Source: Govania unica (lineage in GTDB: Bacteria > Pseudomonadota > Alphaproteobacteria > Sphingomonadales > Govanellaceae). Taken from it: 64,000 nt of DNA. The position numbers were made by a program, and so were the translations under genes. The stretch spans positions 62,001 through 126,000 of the forward strand of contig NZ_JANWOI010000002.1 in NCBI RefSeq assembly GCF_027920805.1, read 5' to 3'. Shown one piece after another: positions 27,790 to 35,725 of this stretch (its first letter is position 1; each line of letters opens with the position of its first letter). The notes beneath the pieces are model-generated. The model was given only the letters and a program-made list of their open reading frames with translations. It ran no database searches and was not told where the DNA came from.

Positions 27790-28320
27790 TCAGCGTTCCT
27801 TCAACCTCGGCAGCAGTTCGGCGAAATTGCAGGGGCGGTGGCGATTATCCAGCTGATGGCGGAGGATCATGTCCCAGCCGTCCTTGCAGGCCCCGCGACT
27901 GCCGGGGAGGGCAAACAGATAAGTCCCGTTCGCCACCCCGCCCAAGGCCCGCGACTGGATGGTCGAGGTGCCGATGGTCTGATAGCTCAGCATCCGGAAC
28001 AGCTCGCCAAAGCCCTCGATCTTCTTGTCTATCACGCGCTCAAAGGCCTCAGGCGTCACATCCCGGCCGGTCACTCCGGTGCCACCCGTCGACAGCACGA
28101 TTTCAATCTCGGGGTCGGCGATCCAGGCTTTAAGCTGGTCCACGATGGCATCCGCCTCATCGCGGATGATACGACGGTCGGCGAGCTTATGCCCGGCGGT
28201 GGTCAAGCGCTCGATCAACAACGCGCCCGAACTGTCATCGGCTTCGGTCCGGCTGTCCGACACCGTAAGCACGGCGATGTTAAGCGGGACGAACGGGCGG
28301 GTGTCGTCGATACCAGGCAT
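27790..28320 (-). CDS. moaB: Molybdenum cofactor biosynthesis protein B
   Basis: 176 residues of the MoaB/MogA family that adenylylates molybdopterin. Motifs: [19 protein letters not shown], the [19 protein letters not shown] nucleotide/substrate loop and [19 protein letters not shown] near the C-terminus. It follows the lytic transglycosylase gene by 27 bases on the same strand, possibly in one transcript. No other moa genes are near. Confidence 0.93.
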   Translation of the reverse strand: MPGIDDTRPFVPLNIAVLTVSDSRTEADDSSGALLIERLTTAGHKLADRRIIRDEADAIVDQLKAWIADPEIEIVLSTGGTGVTGRDVTPEAFERVIDKKIEGFGELFRMLSYQTIGTSTIQSRALGGVANGTYLFALPGSRGACKDGWDMILRHQLDNRHRPCNFAELLPRLKER

Positions 28321-28347
28321 GAAACCTCCGATCCAAAAGCGTGCGGG

Positions 28348-30138
28348 TTACATATCCCGGTCTTGCGAATTGTACATTGGCCAACCACCCGCGGCCACGG
28401 CGTCGAGCGTTGGCGCTTTTTGTCCCATGCGCATCTGATAGATCCAGAAATTGGCCACGACCTTTTCCACGTAATCGCGGGTTTCTTCGGCCGGGATGGT
28501 TTCCATGAACAGCAGGGGATCGTTCTTGAAATTCATCTTCTGCAACCAGCGGCCGAGATTGCCGGGCCCGCCATTATAAGCCCCCGCCACGAAGAACAGA
28601 TTGGTGCCAAGATAGTCCTTGCCCATCAGATATTCGATGTAACGCTGACCCAGCTGCATGTTGAAGCTCGGGTCATAAAGCATCTCGCCGTTGCGGTCCT
28701 GCAAGGTCTGGTCGCGGCCGATATAGCTTGCGGTCTTGGGCATGAGCTGCATCAGCCCGCGCGCGCCCGAGCTGCTGACGGCGCGAATGGAAAACTCGGA
28801 CTCCTGGCGCATGAAGGCAAAAATCAGCGCCCGGTCGACCTTGAAGCCATCCTTCGGGGTCCAGGTGGGCATGGGGTAAAGCGCGCTGTTCGACGACAGG
28901 ATCTGCTTGCGGTCGAGCGCCTTGGCCACCCGGATCTGCGTGCTCGGCAGGTCAAGCCGGGCGGCAAGCCCCAGCAGCAGCGGATGCAGGGTCTCGTCAC
29001 TCCGCCGCCACAGATAGCGCATTTCCCAGTCGGAGGCTTCAAGCTGGCCGACCTGCCACAGGGCGACCGAGCGGCGGGCGGCTTTTTCCCCAAGGACGCG
29101 GTCATAGTCGCGCCGGGTCAGCGGCGGATGTTCCCAGGTGAAATTGATATCGCGGCCAAGCTGGCGCGCGGCCAGCATGCCGTAAAATGTTTTCGGGAAG
29201 CGTGCCGCCTGATCAAGCCAGACATTGACCTGCTCGGGCTGGCGGGAGGCGAGCCGCGCCCGTGCCGCCCAGAATGCGGCGCTCGATGCGGTCCAGGGCT
29301 CGTTGTCGGCGGCGATGGCGGCTTTTTCAAAAGACGTGGCGGCGCGGCGGTAATCATTGGTGCGCCAGGCGCTCAGCCCGGCGATCCAGTTGCCGTTATA
29401 ACGGTTCTTACCCGTACCGGCCCCGCTTGACGTCCCAAGCGCCAACGCCTTCGCATCATTGCCCTGATAGAAATAACTGGCGGCGATCTTGCCCAGGATC
29501 AGGCTGAACTGGTCCTTATCGAACAGATTGCGCCCGCTGGCCCAGAACCGTTGCTCGGCCTGTGGCGTCAGGCCCTGATCGAGAAACCCCTGAATCTCCA
29601 GGCGGGCGTCGCGGGCGGCGCGAATACGCACCAGTTCCTCGGGCGTGTAGATGCGTCCGGGCGGCGTCACCGTTAGGCTGTCGGGGTCGGGCGGGGTCGG
29701 CGCGGCCGCTTTCGGCGGCTTGCGGTTGAGCGCCAGTTTATAAATGCGGTCCGCCATCGGCAGATCGGAATAATTCCGCATCCAGCGCGCGAGTTCGTCA
29801 AAGGACCCTTTGTAGCGCGGGCTCAGATAGCGGTCCGACAGCACCTGTCCGACCAGAATGCGATCGTCAAGCCGCTTGATCAGCCGCTCGGCTTCGGCCC
29901 AGTCGGCCCGGTTCTGCGCCGCATAGATCTGACGATAAAGCTCACGGTCGGCGGGGCTGAGGACGAAAATCTCCTCGATCCGGACACTGTCTGGAACAAC
30001 GCGTTTGGGCGGCGACAGGGACAGCGGCAGTTGTTTGCCGCTCTCGGCAGGTTTCCCCTGGGGCACCGTCTGGGCGACGCCGGGCAGGACGAAAGCACAG
30101 AACAGAATAACAGCAAGGGCGGTCGAGCAGTGTTTCAT
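28348..30138 (-). CDS. Soluble lytic murein transglycosylase (Slt70-like)
   Basis: 596 residues with a signal peptide (MKHCSTALAVILFCAFVLPG then VAQ), a long alpha-helical superhelix region (about 60-420) and a C-terminal lysozyme-like SLT domain. The catalytic Glu is in FAFMRQESEFSIRAVSSSGARGLMQLMPKTA, followed by FNMQLGQRYIEYL and the NGGPGNLGRW motif. It cleaves peptidoglycan glycan strands to 1,6-anhydro products. It begins four bases inside the uracil-DNA glycosylase gene end, so it is translationally coupled to it. Confidence 0.93.
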   Translation of the reverse strand: MKHCSTALAVILFCAFVLPGVAQTVPQGKPAESGKQLPLSLSPPKRVVPDSVRIEEIFVLSPADRELYRQIYAAQNRADWAEAERLIKRLDDRILVGQVLSDRYLSPRYKGSFDELARWMRNYSDLPMADRIYKLALNRKPPKAAAPTPPDPDSLTVTPPGRIYTPEELVRIRAARDARLEIQGFLDQGLTPQAEQRFWASGRNLFDKDQFSLILGKIAASYFYQGNDAKALALGTSSGAGTGKNRYNGNWIAGLSAWRTNDYRRAATSFEKAAIAADNEPWTASSAAFWAARARLASRQPEQVNVWLDQAARFPKTFYGMLAARQLGRDINFTWEHPPLTRRDYDRVLGEKAARRSVALWQVGQLEASDWEMRYLWRRSDETLHPLLLGLAARLDLPSTQIRVAKALDRKQILSSNSALYPMPTWTPKDGFKVDRALIFAFMRQESEFSIRAVSSSGARGLMQLMPKTASYIGRDQTLQDRNGEMLYDPSFNMQLGQRYIEYLMGKDYLGTNLFFVAGAYNGGPGNLGRWLQKMNFKNDPLLFMETIPAEETRDYVEKVVANFWIYQMRMGQKAPTLDAVAAGGWPMYNSQDRDM

Positions 30139-30983
30139 CGGGACTCACCCATGCGGGCGAAACGCGCGCGGATTTCAAGGAGGTCGCGCCAGGCATCGGC
30201 CTTCAGCGCAGGCTGGGATAATATGTAGTGTGGGTGATAGGTCGAGACGACCGGGATCGTGAGCCCGGCCTCACTGTCCTGATATTCAAGCCAGTTTCCG
30301 CGCAAGCGATTGATTCCCGTCTTGGCTTCAAGCAGCGCCGCCGCCGCCGTGCCGCCAAGAAACACCAGCATCCGCGGCCGCACCAGCGCGATATGACGCC
30401 GCAGGAACGGTACGCAAAGCGCCAGTTCCTGAGCCGTCGGCTTGCGGTTTCCCGGCGGCCGCCAGGGCAGCACATTGGTGAGATAGGTGCCGTGCTCGGC
30501 GCTCATGCGGTCGCGGCCGATGGCTTTCAGCATGCGATCCAGCAATTGGCCGGAGGCTCCGGCAAAGGGTTTGCCCTGACGGTCTTCGTCCCCGCCCGGC
30601 GCTTCGCCCACGATCATCAGGCCGCTTGCCGGGTTGCCGTCGGCGAACACGGTGGTCATGGCGGTTTTCTTCAGGGCACAGCCTTCAAAGCCGCGCAAGG
30701 CAAGCTCAAGCTCATCAAGGCTGCGGGCGCTCCGGGCCAGCGCGATCGCCGTTTCCGTGGATTCGGCGGCGGGACGCAGCTGGACGGCTGCCGGGGAGCT
30801 TTGTTGCGCTGGTTGCCCAGCTTCGATTTTCGGGACGGCAACAGGGCTCGCGGGCCGCTCGATCAAGCGGTCCACGGGCAGGTCGCCCATGGCGAGGTCG
30901 GCACCCGACGCCACATACCAGGCGAGCAGCGCGACCGCTGCTTCGTCTGTCATGGCACTTGCAAAATTGGCCTGAGTTGGCAT
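30135..30983 (-). CDS. Uracil-DNA glycosylase, family 4-like
   Basis: 282 residues: a variable N-terminal third and a glycosylase domain with FEGCALKKTA, GEAPGGDEDRQGKPFAG, LTNVLPWRPPGNRKP, VFLGGTAAAALLEAK and the C-terminal THPHYIL loop. It removes uracil from DNA. Only two cysteines are present in the whole protein, whereas classic family 4 enzymes use four for an iron-sulfur cluster, so this one probably lacks the cluster or uses different ligands. The start at 30983 is a choice; an ATG at 30953 is possible. The frame continues further upstream to 31466 but crosses the etf promoter. Confidence 0.85.
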   Translation of the reverse strand: MPTQANFASAMTDEAAVALLAWYVASGADLAMGDLPVDRLIERPASPVAVPKIEAGQPAQQSSPAAVQLRPAAESTETAIALARSARSLDELELALRGFEGCALKKTAMTTVFADGNPASGLMIVGEAPGGDEDRQGKPFAGASGQLLDRMLKAIGRDRMSAEHGTYLTNVLPWRPPGNRKPTAQELALCVPFLRRHIALVRPRMLVFLGGTAAAALLEAKTGINRLRGNWLEYQDSEAGLTIPVVSTYHPHYILSQPALKADAWRDLLEIRARFARMGESR

Positions 30984-31122
30984 TCGAATCTCAATTCCCG
31001 TTCGGCTGGATAGTAACCAGTCCGGGCCGGAGAGGGGAAGCATCATTGCGTGAAAAACCGGCGGCACGGGTGTAAAACAAATGTGAGCAGGCAAATGCGG
31101 GGCGGAAATCGTGGCCGCAAGA

Positions 31123-31151
31123 TTGACCGCTAAGTTGCGAGCGGGCATAAC
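31123..31151 (+). promoter_or_regulatory. Likely promoter of ETF-QO gene
   Basis: TTGACC (31123-31128), 17-base spacer, CATAAC (31146-31151), about 80 bases before the chosen start. The pattern fits a sigma-70 promoter, but the -10 box is imperfect. Confidence 0.5.
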
Positions 31152-31233
31152 ATCTGCAACAAGTTGAAAACAAAACCCGGTGCTGCCCGGTGGGCGGTTT
31201 GCGGGACTGATCAGAACAATGAGGGTCCGTGAT

Positions 31234-32895
31234 ATGGAACGGGAATCGATGGAATTTGACGTCGTCATCGTGGGCGGCGGTCCGGCAGGGTTGAGCGCGG
31301 CTATTCGGCTGAAGCAGCTCGCCGCCGAAAAAAACCATGATGTGAATGTCTGTGTGATCGAGAAGGGGTCGGAAATCGGCGCCCATATTCTCTCGGGCGC
31401 GGTCATCGATCCGGTGGCCCTCAATGAACTGCTGCCCAACTGGAAAGCCGATGGCGCGCCGCTCAACGCGCCGGTGACCCATAACCATCACTGGGTCATG
31501 AGCGAAAAGAAAAAGCTCGATGTGCCTCACGTCCTGCTGCCCCCGATGATGAGCAACGAGGGCAATTACATCATCAGCCTCGGCAATCTCTGCCGCTGGC
31601 TCGCTGAACAGGCCGAAGCGCTTGGGGTCGAGATCTACCCGGGCTTCGCCGCCGCCGAAGTGCTTTACAACGATGACGGCAGCGTCAAGGGCGTGGCCAC
31701 CGGTGACATGGGCGTCGCCCGCGATGGCCATCACAAGGACGGCTACATGCCGGGCATGGAGCTCCATGCCAAATACACCATGTTCGCCGAAGGCTGCCGG
31801 GGCTCGCTGTCGAAGGACCTGATGAGCCGCTTCAATCTGCGCGATGGCATCGACCCCCAGACCTATGGCCTCGGCATCAAGGAACTGTGGGAAGTCACGC
31901 CGGAGCAGCATAAGCAGGGCCTGGTGATCCATACGCAGGGCTGGCCGCTCGACAGCAAGACAGCGGGCGGCGGCTTCATCTATCATCTTGAAAACAATCA
32001 GGTGGCCATCGGTTTCGTGGTGGCGCTCGATTACGAAAATCCCTATCTCTCGCCGTTCGACGAGATGCAGCGCTTCAAGACCCACCCGTCCATCGCCCCC
32101 ATGTTCGAAGGCGCCCGCCGCATTTGCTATGGCGCCCGCGCCATCAACGAAGGCGGCTTGCAGTCGATCCCGAAACTGGTGTTCCCGGGCGGCGCGCTGA
32201 TTGGCTGTTCGGCCGGATTCGTCAACGTGCCGCGCATCAAGGGCAGCCACAATGCCATGAAAACCGGCATGCTGGCGGCTGAGGCGGCCTTCACGGCGCT
32301 GGCCGCCGGGTCCGAGGGACGGGACGAGCTCACGGCCTATCCCGAAGCCTTCCAGAATTCCTGGGTTTACAAGGAATTGCACCGGGTTCGCAACGCTCGC
32401 CCGTCGCTGTCGAAATTCGGCATCACGCTTGGCACGCTCTATACCGGGCTTGATCTCTGGCTCAACAATCTTGGGCTCGGCTTTCTCGTGCCCTGGACGT
32501 TCCGCAACCATGCCGATAACCTGTCGCTGAAAAAAGCGCGGGATTGCCAGCCGATCAGCTACCCGAAGCCCGATGGCAAGCTGACCTTCGACAAGCTCTC
32601 CTCGGTGTTCCTGTCGAACACCAACCATGAAGAAGATCAGCCGGTCCATCTGCAGCTCAAGGACCCCTCGGTCGCGATCCGCATCAACCTCGCCGAATAT
32701 GACGCGCCCGAACAGCGCTACTGTCCGGCCGGAGTTTATGAAATCGTGCGCGAAGCCGACGGCAGTGACCCCCGCCTGCAGATCAATGCCCAGAACTGCG
32801 TGCATTGCAAAACCTGCGACATCAAGGACCCGACCCAGAACATCAATTGGGTTGTGCCCGAAGGTGGCGGTGGGCCAAACTATCCCAATATGTAA
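31234..32895 (+). CDS. Electron transfer flavoprotein-ubiquinone oxidoreductase
   Basis: 553 residues; an inner-membrane-associated flavoprotein that passes electrons from ETF to ubiquinone, linking fatty-acid and amino-acid oxidation to respiration. N-terminal FAD site [17 protein letters not shown], then [12 protein letters not shown]; ubiquinone-binding middle region; C-terminal 4Fe-4S cluster with CPAGVYEIV and [19 protein letters not shown]. The start at 31234 has GAGGG eight bases upstream; earlier in-frame ATGs at 31180 and 31219 give an unlikely leader. ETF subunits themselves are not here. Confidence 0.95.
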   Translation: MERESMEFDVVIVGGGPAGLSAAIRLKQLAAEKNHDVNVCVIEKGSEIGAHILSGAVIDPVALNELLPNWKADGAPLNAPVTHNHHWVMSEKKKLDVPHVLLPPMMSNEGNYIISLGNLCRWLAEQAEALGVEIYPGFAAAEVLYNDDGSVKGVATGDMGVARDGHHKDGYMPGMELHAKYTMFAEGCRGSLSKDLMSRFNLRDGIDPQTYGLGIKELWEVTPEQHKQGLVIHTQGWPLDSKTAGGGFIYHLENNQVAIGFVVALDYENPYLSPFDEMQRFKTHPSIAPMFEGARRICYGARAINEGGLQSIPKLVFPGGALIGCSAGFVNVPRIKGSHNAMKTGMLAAEAAFTALAAGSEGRDELTAYPEAFQNSWVYKELHRVRNARPSLSKFGITLGTLYTGLDLWLNNLGLGFLVPWTFRNHADNLSLKKARDCQPISYPKPDGKLTFDKLSSVFLSNTNHEEDQPVHLQLKDPSVAIRINLAEYDAPEQRYCPAGVYEIVREADGSDPRLQINAQNCVHCKTCDIKDPTQNINWVVPEGGGGPNYPNM

Positions 32896-32959
32896 TAAGC
32901 TGTTGCCGTCACCGTTTTTAGCTCGGTCTCTCGAACGCAGCCTGAGGAGTTCGCCTTTT

Positions 32960-34711
32960 ATGACATCGAGAATTCCTGCCGCTCGGGCTGTGGCCCTTGT
33001 CGTCGCGACGATGCTGGGCGCAACCTCGGCCTGTGCCACATCGACCCAGAAGCCGGTTCCGGCCGTGGCCCAGGACAATCCGCAGAAGCAAGCTGAAGAC
33101 AGCATCGCGTTCGGCAGTTATCTCGCCGGGCAGGCGGCGCGGGCGCAGGGCGACACCGATGCCGCCGTGCGCTATTTTCTCGACGCCATCGCGGCCGATC
33201 CCGACAACCTCTTGTTGTTGCAGCAGGGCTTTGCGCTCGCCATATCGGATGGCCGTTATGACGAGGCCCGCACGCTTGGTCAGCGCATCGTCAAGACCGA
33301 TGCCGACAACAGCCTGGTGCAGTTTTTCTTGCTGCTCGGGGATCTGAAGGCCGGGCGTTATGACCGTGTGCTCAAGGAGCTCGACAAGGTTCCCGAGGCC
33401 GGGCTGAACAAGCTTGTCAAACCGATCGTCTCAGCCTGGACCTATGCCGGGGTCAAAAAGAAGGACAAGGCCCTCGCGAGCCTCAAACCGCTTGAGGACA
33501 CGCCGCCGTTTCTGCCCTTCGCCCTCAATCATCGCGCTTTCATTCTCGACTATCTGAAGGACCCCGAAGCCGAGATCGCCTATAAGTCCGGCATGGCGGC
33601 GGAGAAATTCGGCAGCGTCCGCTTCGTGCTCGCCTATGCAAGCCTGCTGGCCCGCGCTGGCCGCGACTATGAAGCAAAGGACATCATCACCAAGGGCAGC
33701 GAGCGGTTTGAGGATTCGCTGTCCATCGCCATCGCCGAACAACGGTTGAAGGCTGGCACGCTCAAGGAACGGGTCATCACGACCCCAGCCGAAGGGGTGG
33801 CCGAAGCCTTTTACGGCGCGGCGCTGGCGCTCAGTCAGGATGGCGCGAACGGTCCGGGCGCGTTCTATCTGCGGCTCGCCTTGTATTTGCAGCCTGATTT
33901 TGATCAGGCAACCTTCATGCTTGCGCGCATTCTGGAGGATGAGCAGGAAAACGACAGCGCCTTCAAGCTCTATCAAACCATTCAGGATAGCAGCGATCTC
34001 GGCACCGAAGCCCGTCTGCGCGAAGTCTGGATCCTTGAGGCCAAGGGCGATGAGGCAGGGGCGCTCAGCCGTCTCGAAGCCTTGGTCGCGGCAGCCCCGG
34101 AACGTGCCGATCTCGTGGCCTCGCTCGCCGATCTCTATCGGCAGCGCAAGGATTACCCGCGTGCCGTCGCCGAATACAGCCGCGCCATCGCGCTCACGGA
34201 CCCGGCCGAAGCGTCCCGCCATTGGGCGCTCTATTATGCGCGCGGCATGACCTATGATCAGGCCAAACAATGGCCGCAAGCCGAAGTCGATTTCCGCAAG
34301 GCCCTGGAATTGCAGCCGAACCAGGCGGATGTCCTGAATTACCTCGGCTATTCCCTGGTCGATCGGGGCGAACGTCTGAATGAGGCCATCGATATGATCA
34401 CCCGGGCGGTGGCGCAGCGTCCGAATGATGGCTATATCGTCGACAGTCTCGGCTGGGCCGAATTCACCATCGGTAATTATACCCAGGCGGCGGACATCCT
34501 CGAACGGGCCGTGCTGATGAAGCCCGAGGACCCGACCATCAACGAACATCTCGGCGATGCCTATTGGCAGGTCGGCCGCAAGATCGAGGCGCGGTTCCAA
34601 TGGAGCCATGCCCTGACCCTGAACGCGCCCGAAGACCGGGTTCAGGCCATCAAGGACAAGATCTCGAACGGTATGCCGAAACAACCGGTGAAACCTTCCC
34701 GCAAGATATGA
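32960..34711 (+). CDS. TPR-repeat protein, probably exported
   Basis: 583 residues: signal-like N-terminus (MTSRIPAARAVALVVATMLG) with a cysteine at ATSAC that could be lipidated, though the lipobox is poor. The rest is tetratricopeptide repeats over most of the length; clear ones are AARAQGDTDAAVRYFLDAIAADPDN near the start and AKQWPQAEVDFRKALELQPNQADVLNYLGYSL, then SLGWAEFTIGNYTQAADILERA near the end. Role unknown; TPRs mediate protein contacts. It begins 64 bases after ETF-QO and is followed closely by ispE, an arrangement common in alphaproteobacteria. The start at 32960 has GAGGAG upstream. Confidence 0.85.
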   Translation: MTSRIPAARAVALVVATMLGATSACATSTQKPVPAVAQDNPQKQAEDSIAFGSYLAGQAARAQGDTDAAVRYFLDAIAADPDNLLLLQQGFALAISDGRYDEARTLGQRIVKTDADNSLVQFFLLLGDLKAGRYDRVLKELDKVPEAGLNKLVKPIVSAWTYAGVKKKDKALASLKPLEDTPPFLPFALNHRAFILDYLKDPEAEIAYKSGMAAEKFGSVRFVLAYASLLARAGRDYEAKDIITKGSERFEDSLSIAIAEQRLKAGTLKERVITTPAEGVAEAFYGAALALSQDGANGPGAFYLRLALYLQPDFDQATFMLARILEDEQENDSAFKLYQTIQDSSDLGTEARLREVWILEAKGDEAGALSRLEALVAAAPERADLVASLADLYRQRKDYPRAVAEYSRAIALTDPAEASRHWALYYARGMTYDQAKQWPQAEVDFRKALELQPNQADVLNYLGYSLVDRGERLNEAIDMITRAVAQRPNDGYIVDSLGWAEFTIGNYTQAADILERAVLMKPEDPTINEHLGDAYWQVGRKIEARFQWSHALTLNAPEDRVQAIKDKISNGMPKQPVKPSRKI

Positions 34712-34726
34712 CATGCCTGGGTAGTG

Positions 34727-35599
34727 ATGGTTGAGGAATTCGCCCCGGCCAAGATCAATCTGACGCTGTCCATCACCGGACGGCGGGATGATGGCTATCA
34801 TCTGCTCGACAGCCTGTTCCTGTTCGCCAATGTGGGCGACCGCGTGACGGCCAGGCCCGCGGACGGTCTTTCGTTAGAGATCAGCGGGCCGCGCGGCGTG
34901 GGGCTTGTGGCGGATCCGGCCGAAAATCTCGTGCTCAAGGCCGCCCGGCTGTTGCAGGCGGAGGCCGGACTGACACAGGGCGCGGCGCTCAATCTTGAAA
35001 AGCATTTGCCGCTTGCGTCGGGCATCGGCGGCGGGTCCGCCGATGCGGCGGCGACCTTGCGGGCGCTCAATCGGCTGTGGTCGCTTGGGCTCGGGCTCGA
35101 TGATCTCGCGCGCATCGGCGCGCGCGTCGGCGCGGATGTCCCGGCCGCCGTCCATTCCATCCCCTTGCGGGTCGAGGGCATCGGGGAAAAGCTCACCCCC
35201 ATCGGGCCCTTGCCGCCGTTTGGAATCCTGCTCGTCAATCCCGCCGTCAGCGTGCCGACACCGGCGGTGTTCGCGGCCTTCAATGCGAGCGGCACGTCTT
35301 TTGCCATGGCTGCGGAGGCTCTGCCGTCCGACCCGCGGGCACTTCTCGCTGTTCTCCATCGCACTCCGAACATGCTTGAGGCCCCGGCCATCACATTGCA
35401 GCCGGTGATTGCGGAACTGCTTCAGCGCCTCGTGGCCCTGCCGGGCGGGCTGCTGACCCGCATGTCCGGTAGCGGAGCGACCTGTTTCACGCTCTATCCT
35501 TCGCCCGAAGGTGCCGAACAGGCAGCGGTGAATTTTGCCGCAGAGCCGGGGTGGTGGGTCTGGGGCGGCGGGCTCTATAATCAGTCTCACAGTCTTTGA
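34727..35599 (+). CDS. ispE: 4-diphosphocytidyl-2-C-methyl-D-erythritol kinase
   Basis: 290 residues; GHMP-family kinase that phosphorylates CDP-ME in the MEP isoprenoid pathway. Motifs: APAKINLTLSITGRRDDGYHLLDSLF (about 6-31), the ATP loop LPLASGIGGGSADAAATLRAL and the C-terminal RMSGSGATCF. The ATG at 34727 is preferred; the GTG one codon earlier is the other choice. It lies 15 bases after the TPR gene. Confidence 0.95.
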   Translation: MVEEFAPAKINLTLSITGRRDDGYHLLDSLFLFANVGDRVTARPADGLSLEISGPRGVGLVADPAENLVLKAARLLQAEAGLTQGAALNLEKHLPLASGIGGGSADAAATLRALNRLWSLGLGLDDLARIGARVGADVPAAVHSIPLRVEGIGEKLTPIGPLPPFGILLVNPAVSVPTPAVFAAFNASGTSFAMAAEALPSDPRALLAVLHRTPNMLEAPAITLQPVIAELLQRLVALPGGLLTRMSGSGATCFTLYPSPEGAEQAAVNFAAEPGWWVWGGGLYNQSHSL

Positions 35600-35725
35600 C
35601 CGCTTCTGCCTCGAATGGTATTGTGCGCCGCAGTCGCAAGCCGGGCCGGGGACAGGGGTGTGCGACCAGAAATAACATGACGTCCAACTTGGGCGGCCAA
35701 TTGTATGCGACAGGGGTATGAGTTG

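Noticed and set aside
27682-29430. 582-codon plus-strand frame opposite moaB and the lytic transglycosylase
   Set aside because: Begins in translated repeat sequence and is antisense to two genes with clear catalytic motifs.
30991-33105. 704-codon open frame on the minus strand opposite ETF-QO
   Set aside because: It mirrors a well-identified gene with all cofactor motifs. The antisense frame has no recognisable domain and is a by-product of GC-rich codon use.
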